Shown: one piece after another, positions 26,894 to 35,008 of the stretch | Layout of the letters: every line of letters begins with the position of its first letter | How positions within the stretch are numbered: the stretch's first letter is position 1 | NCBI RefSeq assembly: GCF_023243045.1 | Contig: NZ_JALKFX010000005.1 | Coordinates: 57,744 to 121,743, forward strand | Length of the DNA: 64,000 nucleotides | Direction: 5' to 3' | Source: Frankia sp. AgB32 | GTDB taxonomy: Bacteria > Actinomycetota > Actinomycetes > Frankiales > Frankiaceae | The notes under the pieces: generated by a model | Seen by the model: the letters and a program-made list of their open reading frames with translations, nothing else | What the model was told of the DNA's origin: nothing | Databases searched by the model: none | Position numbers and translations under genes: made by a program

Positions 26894-28459
26894 TCAGGAG
26901 TCGGGTTCGGCGCGGACGAGTTCACGCTTGAGGATCTTCCCCGCCGGCGTCATCGGGAACGACGCGCGGAACTCCACGATGCGCGGGTACTTGTAGCCGG
27001 CCATGTTCTCCCGGCACCACGCCACGATCTCCTCCTCGGTCGGCGCGGCGCCCTCCCGTGGGATGACGAACGCCTTGACCTCCTGACCATGGCGTTCGTC
27101 TGCGACACCGACGACCGCGACGAGGCTGACATCCGGATGGGTCAGCAGAATCTCCTCGACCTCCCGCGGGTACACGTTGTATCCGCCGCGGATCACCAGG
27201 TCCTTGAGGCGGTCGATGAGGTAGAGGAAGCCGTCCTCGTCGAGCCGGCCGATGTCACCGGTGCGGAACCAGCCCTGGGCGTCGATCGCCGCCGCGGTCG
27301 CCGCCGGCTGGCCGAGATAGCCGACCATCACGTTGTGGCCGCGCACGCAGACCTCCCCCGGTTCCCCGGCGGCGGCCTCCCTGCCGTCGTCCCCGACGAT
27401 CCGCACCTCCACTCCCCACGCCGGCAGCCCGACCGATCCCGGCCTGCGCGGCCGGTCCAGCCGGTTGAACGTCGCCATCGGGCTCGTCTCCGACAGTCCG
27501 TATCCCTCGACGATCGGCACCCCGAAACGTTCCTCGAAGTCGCGAAGCAGTTCGACCGGCAACGCCGATCCCCCGGACACGCAGATACGTAGATTGCCGG
27601 CGATCCGCGCCAGGTCGAAATGTTCCGCGGACGAACAGGTGAACAAGGACCAGTACATGGTCGGCACGCCGGCGAAGAAGGTGACGTCCTCACGTTCCAG
27701 ACAGGCGAGCGCGTTCTCGGGCTCGAATCGCGCGAGCAGGACGAGCGTGGATCCGCTGGCGAATCCCGCCAGCAGGTGGATGGTCTGGGCATAGGCGTGG
27801 AACAGCGGCAGGCACACCAGGTGGATGTCGGGCCCGAGGGTCCGGAAGACCTGGTTGCACACCAGCGCGTTCTGCACCAGGTTGCTGTGGGAGAGCTGCG
27901 CCCCCTTGGGCCGGCCCGTCGTGCCGCTGGTGTAGAGCACCACGGCGACGTCGTTCGGCTCGGTCGGCACCGTGTCGAAATCCGCCGGTGCGCCGCGGGT
28001 GAACTCCGCCAGCGTCGGCGCGTCCGGCCACGGCGAGACACCCGCCGGGTCGGCTGTGACCAGGACGAACGTCGCGCAGCCGGGCACGGCGGCGAACCCG
28101 GCCCAGCCCGCCTCACCGCAGGGAAGGACGTCCGTTCCCTCGAAGCAGAAGTACGCCGTCGCCGCGGAATCCTCGAGCTGGTGGATGATTTCCTTCGCGG
28201 TCAGCAGGATGTTCAGCGGGACGACTGTCGCGCCCGCCTTGAGGATCCCGAAGTACACGACGGCGAAAGCCGGGATGTTGGGGCAGCCGAGCGCGATCCT
28301 GTCGCCTGGTCCGACACCGCGAGCGGCGAGCGCCGACGCGAGCTGGCTCGCCGCCGCGTTCACCTCCCGGTAGGAGAGCCGGCGCTCGCCCGCGACCAGC
28401 GCGGACTGTTCCGGCGTCTCCCGCGCGGCGGTTTCCAGAACCACAGCCAGGTTGAGCAT
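26894..28459 (-). CDS. AMP-forming acyl-CoA ligase (FadD-like)
   Basis: Activates a carboxylic acid as acyl-adenylate and then acyl-CoA. The 521-residue enzyme has the P-loop YTSGTTGRPKG (176-186), VEGYGLSET, the hinge segment GWFRTGDIGRLDEDGFLYLI with DRLKDLVIRGGYNVYP, and the C-terminal catalytic Lys in TPAGKILKREL. ATG 28459 is set by GGAGGAGG. Length and motifs fit medium/long-chain fatty acid-CoA ligases. No acyl-CoA dehydrogenase is adjacent, so the acid is unknown. Confidence 0.93.
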   Translation of the reverse strand: MLNLAVVLETAARETPEQSALVAGERRLSYREVNAAASQLASALAARGVGPGDRIALGCPNIPAFAVVYFGILKAGATVVPLNILLTAKEIIHQLEDSAATAYFCFEGTDVLPCGEAGWAGFAAVPGCATFVLVTADPAGVSPWPDAPTLAEFTRGAPADFDTVPTEPNDVAVVLYTSGTTGRPKGAQLSHSNLVQNALVCNQVFRTLGPDIHLVCLPLFHAYAQTIHLLAGFASGSTLVLLARFEPENALACLEREDVTFFAGVPTMYWSLFTCSSAEHFDLARIAGNLRICVSGGSALPVELLRDFEERFGVPIVEGYGLSETSPMATFNRLDRPRRPGSVGLPAWGVEVRIVGDDGREAAAGEPGEVCVRGHNVMVGYLGQPAATAAAIDAQGWFRTGDIGRLDEDGFLYLIDRLKDLVIRGGYNVYPREVEEILLTHPDVSLVAVVGVADERHGQEVKAFVIPREGAAPTEEEIVAWCRENMAGYKYPRIVEFRASFPMTPAGKILKRELVRAEPDS

Positions 28460-28704
28460 GGAAAACCTCCTCCGGGGCATCGACGGTCAGCCGCCGCGCC
28501 GGCACGAGGAGATGACCGGCCGCCCCCTTTCCATCGCGGTGCCGCCACGGTGCTCGTGCGGAAGATGATCTCACGAGATACCGATTCCAGCCTACCCGCG
28601 CAGAGATCGGACCGACCCTCGGCTCCGGGTCGCGCCGGGACGACTGTCGCCCACGGACGACCACCGACCGGGCATTGTGCGCGGTGGAACCGACCCAGGT
28701 CGGA

Positions 28705-29874
28705 ATGTGCGACATTGGTGGTGTGTCGCCCGCCGAGCCCGCTGCTTCACCCGGACGACGCAGCGCCGCCGACGCGCCGGCATCGTCCGCCGCGCGATCA
28801 GTGCCCACCCGCGCCGACCGGGTCCGTGGCTGCCTGCTCGGTGGGGCGCTCGGAGACGCGCTGGGGGCCGCCATCGAGTTCCTGTCCCTCGAAGAGATCC
28901 GGCGGACGCATGGTCCGGCCGGCGTCGCCGGGTTGACGTCTGCCTATGGAGTCCACGCGCCGCTGACCGACGACACCCAGATGACGCTGTTCACCGTCGA
29001 GGGCCTGATCCGGGCGTCGGTGCGCGGCCGGTCGAAGGGAATCGCGCATCCGCCGTCGGTGGTCTGGGGGGCGCACCGCCGCTGGCTCGTCACCCAGCAG
29101 CAGCCGGCCCCGCCGGACCAGCCCGATGGCTGGCTCGCCGCGCAGCCGGTGCTGTACGCCCGGCGGGCGCCGGGCAACGCCTGCCTGTCCGGGCTGGAGC
29201 GCGGCGAGATGGGCACACCGGCGCGGCCCGCGAACCCCGACAGCAAGGGATGCGGCGCCGTGATGCGCTCGGCGCCGTTCGGCCTGCTTCGCTGGCATCC
29301 GCAGGCTTCCTGGGACCTGGCCGTCGAGTGCGCCGTGCATACCCACGGCCATCCGAGCGGCTCCCTGGCCGCCGGTGCGTTCGGCTGGATCATCGCGAGT
29401 GTCCTGTGGGGCGCGGCGGTCGCCGAGGCGACCGTGTCGGCACTCGGCCGGCTGGCCGCCGAATCCGACGGCGGTGAGGTGACGGACGCGCTGGGCGCCG
29501 CCCTCGCGCTGGCCGAGGACGGCCCGCCGACCGCGCAGCGCGTCGAGGGGCTCGGCGCCGGGTGGGTCGCGGAGGAGGCGCTGGCCATCGCGGTGTACTG
29601 CGCGGTGGCCGCGCCGGATCCGCGGAGCGCCCTGCTGGCGGCGGTGAACCATTCCGGCGACAGCGACTCGACCGGCTCGCTGTGCGGCAACCTGGTCGGC
29701 GCCGCGCTCGGCGTGCAGGCACTGCCAGCCGACTGGCTCGCGCAGCTCGAGGGATACGAGCTGGTGGATCAGCTCGCGGCCGACCTCGTGACAGAGGTCG
29801 ATCACGCCGACACCGTCTCCGACGACGTCGGGACGGCCACCGCCGACTGGTTCGCCCGCTACCCCGGGAGCTGA
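28705..29874 (+). CDS. ADP-ribosylglycohydrolase family protein
   Basis: A 389-residue enzyme of the DraG/ARH family, which removes ADP-ribose from proteins or small molecules. Metal-site motifs are present: GALGDALGAAIEF near residue 46, PLTDDTQMTLF, HTHGHPSGSLAAGAF, and NHSGDSDSTGSLCGN (about 315-329). The start is uncertain: ATG 28705 has a weak AGGT upstream, but TTG 28675 or later GTGs are possible. DraG reverses nitrogenase inhibition in some diazotrophs, but no nif gene is here, and general ARH function is equally possible. Confidence 0.87.
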   Translation: MCDIGGVSPAEPAASPGRRSAADAPASSAARSVPTRADRVRGCLLGGALGDALGAAIEFLSLEEIRRTHGPAGVAGLTSAYGVHAPLTDDTQMTLFTVEGLIRASVRGRSKGIAHPPSVVWGAHRRWLVTQQQPAPPDQPDGWLAAQPVLYARRAPGNACLSGLERGEMGTPARPANPDSKGCGAVMRSAPFGLLRWHPQASWDLAVECAVHTHGHPSGSLAAGAFGWIIASVLWGAAVAEATVSALGRLAAESDGGEVTDALGAALALAEDGPPTAQRVEGLGAGWVAEEALAIAVYCAVAAPDPRSALLAAVNHSGDSDSTGSLCGNLVGAALGVQALPADWLAQLEGYELVDQLAADLVTEVDHADTVSDDVGTATADWFARYPGS

Positions 29875-29907
29875 ACCACCCTCAGCCCACGTAGGCGCAC
29901 CGCGGGG

Positions 29908-30185
29908 TCAGATCGCGGCGCGGCCGCCGTCGACGGACAGCAGGGCGCCGTGGATGTTGGCCGCGTGGTCGCCGGCGAGGAACACGGCCGCGTCGGCGAC
30001 CTCCTCCGGGGAGACTGAGGCGGGCCCGGGGTGGGAGTGCAGCGGAAGTTCACCGACGCCGCCCGCACCGCGACGCGCACCGCACGGGGCCCGACCGCCG
30101 GCACCGCCCAGGGCCGCAGTTCGATCCCGTCCTCGCCGGTCAGGCTGACACAGACCAGCGCGGTGCGCTCCGCGACCGACGGCAT
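29908..30185 (-). pseudogene. Chimeric remnant: quinone oxidoreductase 5' end joined to SDR 3' end
   Basis: Reading the minus strand from ATG 30185, the frame gives TALVCVSLTGEDGIELRPW, then AVRVAVRAASVNF, the N-terminus of a zinc-type/quinone oxidoreductase (about 45 residues). At about 30045 similarity stops. In another frame the DNA then encodes SPEEVADAAVFLAGDHAANI and HGALLSVDGGRAAI with a TGA at 29908, the C-terminus of a short-chain dehydrogenase. The two parts are out of frame, so no intact protein is made. A deletion joining two dehydrogenase genes explains it best. Confidence 0.72.
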
Positions 30186-30292
30186 GTGCGACTCCTCTGC
30201 CGTCGCGACCACCGGGGCCGATCTGCCCGGGCAATCGTGACGAGGCCAACGCCGCCGGTCAGCGCGGAGCAACACGTTGCCCGGCGCCCAGA

Positions 30293-30940
30293 TCAGGCAG
30301 TTCCGCGGGCTCGCGCCAGCGCCGAGGTCTTCCGGCTGGCGATCACCTCGTCGACGAGGCCGTAGTCCTTGGCCGCCGCGGCACTGAAGATCTTGTCGCG
30401 TTCGGTGTCGCGGCGGATCGCCGCCTCGTCGCGGCCGGTGTGGCGGGCGAGGATCGCCTCCTGCAGGTCCCGGATCCGCATGATCTCCCGGGCCTGGATC
30501 TCCAGGTCGCTGGACTGGCCCTCGCCCTGCGCGGACGGCTGGTGGATCAGGATCCGGCTGTGCTCCAGCGCGAACCGCTTGCCCGGCGTACCCGCCGCGA
30601 GCAGCACCGCCGCCGCCGACGCCGCCTGCCCCATGCAGATCGTCGAGATGTCCGGCCGCACGAACTGCATCGTGTCGTAGATCGCCGTCAACGACGTGAA
30701 CGACCCACCCGGCGAGTTGATGTAGATCGAGATGTCCCGGTCGGGATCCTCCGACTCCAGGAACAACAACTGCGCCATCACGTCGTTCGCCGACACGTCG
30801 TCGATCTGCACACCCAGGAAGACGATCCGCTCCTTGAGCAGCTTCGAGTACGGATCCATCGCGTACTCGCCGCGGGAGGTGCGCTCGACGATGTTCGGCA
30901 GCACCTGCCGGGCGGACGGTGCCTGCCAGCCGGCGTTCAC
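30293..30940 (-). CDS. clpP: ATP-dependent Clp protease proteolytic subunit (second of pair)
   Basis: A 215-residue serine peptidase subunit that forms the barrel-shaped Clp chamber with a partner ClpP. Catalytic residues S108 (MGQAASAA), H133 (ILIHQPSAQ) and D182 (TERDKIF) are all present, as is the YINSPGGS oxyanion segment. The first ~25 residues are a longer extension than in E. coli ClpP. The GTG start overlaps the stop of the other clpP gene (GTGA at 30937-30940). No tig or clpX neighbours are seen, so this may be the accessory ClpP3/ClpP4-type pair. Confidence 0.93.
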   Translation of the reverse strand: MNAGWQAPSARQVLPNIVERTSRGEYAMDPYSKLLKERIVFLGVQIDDVSANDVMAQLLFLESEDPDRDISIYINSPGGSFTSLTAIYDTMQFVRPDISTICMGQAASAAAVLLAAGTPGKRFALEHSRILIHQPSAQGEGQSSDLEIQAREIMRIRDLQEAILARHTGRDEAAIRRDTERDKIFSAAAAKDYGLVDEVIASRKTSALARARGTA

Positions 30941-31632
30941 CGGGCGCTCCCGGCGTCACCGAAGCCGGCACGGGTGGTCGAGCGGCGCCGCGGGCCGATG
31001 CCGCCGGCCTTCCCGCCGGGCACCTCGTCGACGCGCCGCACGACATGGTCCACCAGGCCGTAGTCGCGGGCCTCCGTGGCGGTGAACCAGCGGTCGCGGT
31101 CGGAGTCCGCTTCGATCTGCTCGACCGTGTGCCCGCTGTGGGCGGCGATGCGCTCCTGCAGGATCCGCTTGGTGTAGAGCATCTGCTCGGCCTGGATGGA
31201 GATGTCGGCGGCGGTCCCGCCGATCCCGCCGTGCGGCTGGTGCATCATGACCCGCGCGTGCGGCAGCGAGTAGCGCTTGCCGGCGGCGCCGGAGCAGAGC
31301 AGGAACTGGCCCATCGACGCGGCCAGGCCGAGCGCGACGGTCGCGACGTCGTTGCTGACGTACTGCATCGTGTCGTAGATCGCCATGCCGGCGCTCACCG
31401 AGCCGCCGGGCGAGTTGATGTAGAGGTAGATGTCGGCGTCGGGGTCCTCGGCGGCGAGCAGCAGCAGCTTCGCGCTGATCGCGTTGGCGACGTCGTCCTC
31501 GACGACGGTGCCGAGGAAGACGATCCGGTTCTCCAGCAGCCGGCCGTAGACCTGGTCGTCCATGGTCCCCGCCGCGGTCGCGGCGGCGGCCCGCAGGGTG
31601 GGCACGAGGCTCGGTGTCGATGGGGCGGGCAT
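30937..31632 (-). CDS. clpP: ATP-dependent Clp protease proteolytic subunit (first of pair)
   Basis: A 231-residue ClpP. S106 ([10 protein letters not shown]), H131 (VMMHQPHGG) and D180 (DSDRDRW) form the triad, and [12 protein letters not shown] the oxyanion loop. The C-terminal 25 residues are Arg/Gly-rich beyond the usual end. ATG 31632 has GGAAGGAC upstream. It is co-transcribed with the second clpP and follows two MerR regulator genes on the same strand, with a cluster of GGCAGATC boxes 95-130 bp upstream of its start. Confidence 0.94.
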   Translation of the reverse strand: MPAPSTPSLVPTLRAAAATAAGTMDDQVYGRLLENRIVFLGTVVEDDVANAISAKLLLLAAEDPDADIYLYINSPGGSVSAGMAIYDTMQYVSNDVATVALGLAASMGQFLLCSGAAGKRYSLPHARVMMHQPHGGIGGTAADISIQAEQMLYTKRILQERIAAHSGHTVEQIEADSDRDRWFTATEARDYGLVDHVVRRVDEVPGGKAGGIGPRRRSTTRAGFGDAGSAR

Positions 31633-31726
31633 CGCGGGCGTCCTTCCGCCGGCCTGTCGGGGCTCGCCGTGGGTGGCGAGGGGCCGGCTCTGCCAGCGTC
31701 GCCCAGCGCGGGCCGTTTCAGCCGAC

Positions 31727-31761
31727 GATCTGCCCGGAGCAGATCTGCCGAGGGCAGACAG
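31727..31761. promoter_or_regulatory. Palindromic GGCAGATC boxes upstream of clpP operon
   Basis: The stretch contains GATCTGC-CCGGA-GCAGATC (31727-31745), a central GCAGATCTGC palindrome (31739-31748) and TCTGCC-GAG-GGCAGA (31747-31761 region). Two GGCAGATC half-sites are in direct order and two inverted. It lies between a MerR gene and the clpP genes and is a good candidate operator for the MerR proteins. Confidence 0.5.
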
Positions 31762-31776
31762 CCACCCGCCGTCGCG

Positions 31777-32451
31777 TCACCGACCGCCGGGCCGGTCCCC
31801 TTCGCCCGCGCTCTCGGGGCCGCTGCCAGAGGCGGGGCCGGTGCGGTTCGGGCCGGTGCGGTTCGGGCCGGTGCGGTTCGGGCCGGTGCGGTTCGGGCCG
31901 GTGCGGTCGGGGCCGTCGCCGAGCGGGTCGGTGAGGAAGTCGAGGAACGAGTCGTCGAGGTCGAGACCCCGGGCGGCTGCGGCGGCCGTCAGGCCGTCGT
32001 CGCCCAGGTCGCCGTCGACGCGCAGTGACCGGGCGGCGTCGTCCTTCAGGCCGATCATGAAGTCCTCGGCGAGGCGCACCTGCTCCTGCAACGCGGCGAG
32101 CTTCTCCTCGGCGAGGCTGACCCAGGTGCGCAGCCGGTCGTGCAGCTCGGCACGGTTCGCCGCGGTCAGTTCCGGCCTGCCAATACGCTCGCGCAGAGTG
32201 AGGAGCGAACGCATCTCCTCGACGGTGAAGCCGAGCGGCTTCATCTTCTTGATCAGGAAGAACCGGTCGAGAGCGTCATCGTCGTAGAGCGGGAAGCCGT
32301 CCGCCGTGCGATCGACCGGGACCAACAGGCCCTCCTGCTCGTAGAACCGCACGGTGCGCAGGGACAGGGTCACCAGGGTCGCAACGTCACCGATCTCATA
32401 GCGTTCACCGCGGGCGTCGGCCGAAGGTCTGGCACTTCTAGCAGTGGACAA
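31777..32451 (-). CDS. MerR-family regulator with NRTGP-repeat tail (paralogue 1)
   Basis: A 224-residue regulator. The N-terminal MerR winged helix is YEIGDVATLVTLSLRTVRFY, EQEGLLVPVDRTADGFPLYD, followed by the dimerisation helix. TTG 32451 is chosen because AAGGG precedes it and because the paralogue at 32810-33244 starts with the same MSTxR sequence. About residues 145-200 are specific to this copy, and the C-terminus has five NRTGP-like pentapeptides from a 15-bp tandem repeat. It probably regulates itself and the clpP genes that follow it. Confidence 0.82.
   Translation of the reverse strand: MSTARSARPSADARGERYEIGDVATLVTLSLRTVRFYEQEGLLVPVDRTADGFPLYDDDALDRFFLIKKMKPLGFTVEEMRSLLTLRERIGRPELTAANRAELHDRLRTWVSLAEEKLAALQEQVRLAEDFMIGLKDDAARSLRVDGDLGDDGLTAAAAARGLDLDDSFLDFLTDPLGDGPDRTGPNRTGPNRTGPNRTGPNRTGPASGSGPESAGEGDRPGGR
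31835..31908. repeat. 15-bp tandem repeat (about five copies) in MerR gene
   Basis: GGGCCGGTGCGGTTC is repeated exactly four times and a fifth time with one base missing. It encodes NRTGP pentapeptides at the end of the MerR protein. The unit keeps frame, so copy number can vary without breaking the gene. Confidence 0.9.
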
Positions 32452-32809
32452 TTCAACCCTTATCACGGTAATCGTGGCGGCTGGTGCTCTGGCTTCTAGC
32501 GTCTGTGCGTCCGCTGCCCACGGCAACTCGCACACCGTTAAAATCCGGCGAATCTTCACATAAGCCGCCGGGGAACGGCAGCGACCAGCGTTGGCCCCCC
32601 GCCGCGGCAGCACTGAGCGGGCACAGCATCCGTCGGCCGCCGGACGATGGTCCGGGATGGCCAGCACCGGGAATGCCGAAGCCCGCTCCGTCACATACGG
32701 TACCCGATTGCGATCGTCCGTCAGGGCATTCCGCCGCACGCGCCCACTCCCCCGCGCGCTTACCGGTGGGCGGCAACCCGCTGGCGGAAAGTCACCGACC
32801 GCCGGTCCG
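32452..32809. other. Spacer between the MerR paralogues
   Basis: This 358-bp region separates two MerR genes and shows no intact gene. A CACG-GTAAT-CGTG inverted repeat (32464-32476) lies 13-25 bp upstream of the first MerR start and could be an autoregulatory site. AT-rich TTAAAATCC near 32538 may be part of a promoter. Confidence 0.4.
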
Positions 32810-33244
32810 TCAGACCGATCGGTTCGCGTCGCCGTGCAGTCCGACCACGAAGTCCTCGGCAACGCCGGCCTGTGCCCGCAACGTGGCCAGCTTCTCCTCG
32901 GCGAGCACGACCCAGGTACGCAGCAGCTCACGCAGCTCCGTGCGGCGGGCGTCGGACACCCCGGGATCGGCCAGCTCGTCGCGCACCGACAACAACGAGC
33001 GCATCTCCTCCAGAGTGAAACCCAGAGACTTCATCTTCTTGATGACCTGCAGGCGGTCGACGGCCTCATCGCCGTAGAGCCGGAAGCCACCGGGGGTGCG
33101 ACCCGCCGTCGTCAGCAGTCCGGCCTCTTCGTAGTACCGAACCGTGCGCAGGGAGAGCCCGACCCGCTCGGCCACCTCGCCAATCTGGTACGTGGTCGCG
33201 CGGGCCGTACGGAGTGCGGATGGTTCACGACGCGTCGTGGACAA
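32810..33244 (-). CDS. MerR-family regulator (paralogue 2)
   Basis: A 144-residue MerR protein: TYQIGEVAERVGLSLRTVRY, YEEAGLLTTAGRTPGGFRLY, and a coiled dimer helix with LGFTLEEMRSLLSVRDELAD. It aligns along its length with the MerR at 31777-32451, and both begin from TTG followed by the same codons (TTGTCCAC), so they are a duplication. TTG 33244 is preceded by ATAGGGT. A CACGACGCGTCGTG palindrome lies within its first codons (33228 area). Both lack the usual metal-binding cysteines and probably sense an organic ligand or protein state. Confidence 0.85.
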   Translation of the reverse strand: MSTTRREPSALRTARATTYQIGEVAERVGLSLRTVRYYEEAGLLTTAGRTPGGFRLYGDEAVDRLQVIKKMKSLGFTLEEMRSLLSVRDELADPGVSDARRTELRELLRTWVVLAEEKLATLRAQAGVAEDFVVGLHGDANRSV

Positions 33245-33553
33245 GGTGACCCTATCGTTAGTCTCTCGCCGTCCGGAGCAAGGCTGATAACAGACCACTC
33301 TACGACGTTCCGGACAGCGCGCCGATACCGGCGGTGCCCGCTATTCCATCGGGCGCTCCGTACCGGATCAACGCGCGACGCGACTACGATCACCCTCGCC
33401 ACCGGCCCGCATCGGTCGACGCCGGCAGCGTGACCAGGCAGTCTCATCGACGGGTGCACGAAGCCCGGCGCCGCCGGTACGGGCCGGCGTCGGCACACCG
33501 CCCCGCGGCGCGGGCCGCGAGGCGAGGAGAGCCGCTGTGCGAGGGAGAGAGTT
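33245..33553. other. Divergent promoter region, MerR / epimerase
   Basis: A 309-bp gap between the divergently transcribed MerR paralogue 2 and the epimerase gene. On the minus strand CTAACGATAGGGT sits close to the MerR start and could be a -10-type element of a short or nearly leaderless transcript. No coding frame is convincing. Confidence 0.35.
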
Positions 33554-33979
33554 GTGCTGAGCAGGATCGACCACGTCGGAATCGCGGTGGCGTCGCTGGC
33601 CGATGCCATCCCCCACTACGAGAAGGCGTTCGGTCTCAAGGTCGTGCACCAGGAGGACAACGAGCGCCAGGGCGTGCGGGAGGCCATGCTGCTGGTGACC
33701 AGCGGCGAGGCCGGCAGCTCCTACGTCCAGCTGCTCGAACCGCTGCGCGAGGACAGCCCGGTCGGGAAGTTCCTCGTCAAGCGCGGCCCGGGCATCCACC
33801 ACATCGCCTACGGCGTCGCCGACATCGACAGCGCGCTGGCCGCGCTCACCGAGAGCGGCTTCGACCTGGTCAACAAGACGCCGGTGCACGGCACGGCCGG
33901 CAGCCGGATCGCGTTCCTGCACCCCAAGGCCCTCGGCGGGGTCCTGACCGAACTGGTCGAGGCCGTCGAGGGCCACTGA
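33554..33979 (+). CDS. mce: Methylmalonyl-CoA epimerase
   Basis: Interconverts (2R)- and (2S)-methylmalonyl-CoA in propionate metabolism and vitamin B12-dependent pathways, in the cytoplasm. The 141-residue VOC-fold protein has HVGIAVASLADAIPHYEKAF at residues 7-26 (metal His7), EAMLLV, YVQLLEPL, GIHHIAYGVADID (metal His) and ALGGVLTELVE (metal Glu). Length and order match the family. GTG 33554 has GAGGGAGAGA upstream. A strong hairpin terminator follows. Confidence 0.94.
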   Translation: MLSRIDHVGIAVASLADAIPHYEKAFGLKVVHQEDNERQGVREAMLLVTSGEAGSSYVQLLEPLREDSPVGKFLVKRGPGIHHIAYGVADIDSALAALTESGFDLVNKTPVHGTAGSRIAFLHPKALGGVLTELVEAVEGH

Positions 33980-34000
33980 GTCCGACGCCGGGTGCTGATC

Positions 34001-34037
34001 GGGGTTGCGCGGGGCCGGACGGCCGCCGCGCAACCCC
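34001..34037. terminator. Hairpin terminator between convergent genes
   Basis: GGGGTTGCGCG (34001-34011) pairs perfectly with CGCGCAACCCC (34027-34037), and the loop itself contains GGCC-GGAC-GGCC. It lies between the mce stop and the stop of the convergent exported-protein gene, so it may end both transcripts. Confidence 0.75.
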
Positions 34038-34047
34038 CCGTCCCGGT

Positions 34048-34551
34048 TCAGCGGCGGCTGGCCGGGGCCGAGTAGGCAGCGGTGGGGACCGGGTCCAGCG
34101 GGGTCACGCTGGTCCCGTTCCACTGGAAGCGCGCGGTGGACCCACCGGCGGTCGGGCAGCACATCGGGTCGTCCGGGCGGTACAGGTCGTACTGCAGCGC
34201 GACCACCCGGTCCGTGGACCAGATCCAGCGGATCGTCGCGCTGGGCTGCGGCGCGTCGTTGCCGACGAACTCCCCGCGGTGGAACAGGAACGCCCGCTGC
34301 GGGTGCCCGTCACCGGACGTCGAAAGCAGCCCGACGATCACGCTGAGGTCAGCGCCCGGGTCGAAGCCGGCGAACGAGATCGGGGTGTAGCCGGCCGCCC
34401 GCACGACCGAGGACGCCTTCGCGGTGCCGAGCGCGGGTGATCCCGACGTGTCCGATGCGGCACCGGCAGCACCGGCGGTTCCGGCGAGCCCGGCGACCAA
34501 CGTGAGCACACCAATCATCACTGAAACGACAAGTCCGCGACGTAGAGCCAT
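34048..34551 (-). CDS. LppP/LprE-like exported protein
   Basis: A 167-residue secreted protein. Residues 1-40 form a signal peptide (ALRRGLVVSVMIGVLTLVAG, then AGAAGAASD); unlike LppP/LprE lipoproteins there is no lipobox Cys. The mature part contains the family segment YDLYRPDDPMCCPTAGGS and ends RFQWNGTSVTPLDPVP. The paired Cys is likely structural. ATG 34551 has GGGGGG just upstream. The family function is unknown, with some members tied to envelope processes in mycobacteria. Confidence 0.72.
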   Translation of the reverse strand: MALRRGLVVSVMIGVLTLVAGLAGTAGAAGAASDTSGSPALGTAKASSVVRAAGYTPISFAGFDPGADLSVIVGLLSTSGDGHPQRAFLFHRGEFVGNDAPQPSATIRWIWSTDRVVALQYDLYRPDDPMCCPTAGGSTARFQWNGTSVTPLDPVPTAAYSAPASRR

Positions 34552-35008
34552 GACACCCCCCAGGTTCCGTGTTGACCCGACCACGCTAGATGCACGGTTC
34601 GGCGGATGCCCGTAGGACCGGGGCTATGCGCGCTATGTCGTCCGGATGTTCGTGGATTGCCCGGCGGTCGAGTCACCACTTCCGCCGTTGCCTCCCGACT
34701 GTCACCGCCGGGGTGTCCGACGGAGCGGGCCAACGCTCCCGGGCGGGCAGGGCCGCGGACGACACCGGCCGGCGGGGCGGGGTACACCACCGGAGCCAGA
34801 CCAGCGAGATTACCCTACGTAGTCGACGTCGCCTCGCGCGATCATGCCCGGGGCGCCGCCGTGGTCGCTCGGTATGGACACACCGGACGCGAAACCATAC
34901 GGAGGAGCAACCGCGGTCCCTCTGCCACGCAGACATCGGACGAAACGGGCAACGTCGGCCGTTGCAATCGGTGACCGTGCTGCCCGAGAGGGACCGTGGC
35001 CGTCTTGT
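34552..35008. other. Intergenic region with repeat copy B
   Basis: A 457-bp gap between the minus-strand aldehyde dehydrogenase stop and the exported-protein start. It holds the second copy of the 70-bp element enclosed by a 10-bp inverted repeat (separate entry). The rest, 34600-34900, has no intact gene; small frames are uneven in composition. Confidence 0.55.
34914..34996. repeat. Dispersed ~70-bp element, copy B, closed by inverted repeat
   Basis: Bases 34915-34984 align with 14669-14737. The element is bracketed by CGGTCCCTCT (34914-34923) and AGAGGGACCG (34987-34996), exact complements, so it could fold as an 83-base stem-loop whose loop holds the shared core, including an inner GCAACG-TCGGC-CGTTGC hairpin (34950-34966). 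As in copy A, it lies between two minus-strand genes just upstream of one encoding an exported protein. Confidence 0.65.

Noticed and set aside
28705..29874. Dedicated nitrogenase-regulating DraG
   Set aside because: Family fits, but no draT or nif genes are in the window; general ADP-ribosylhydrolase is safer.
31633..31776. ClgR box before clpP
   Set aside because: A CTCGCC-N6-GGCGAG repeat (31663-31680) was seen, but the spacing and sequence do not match the known ClgR consensus.
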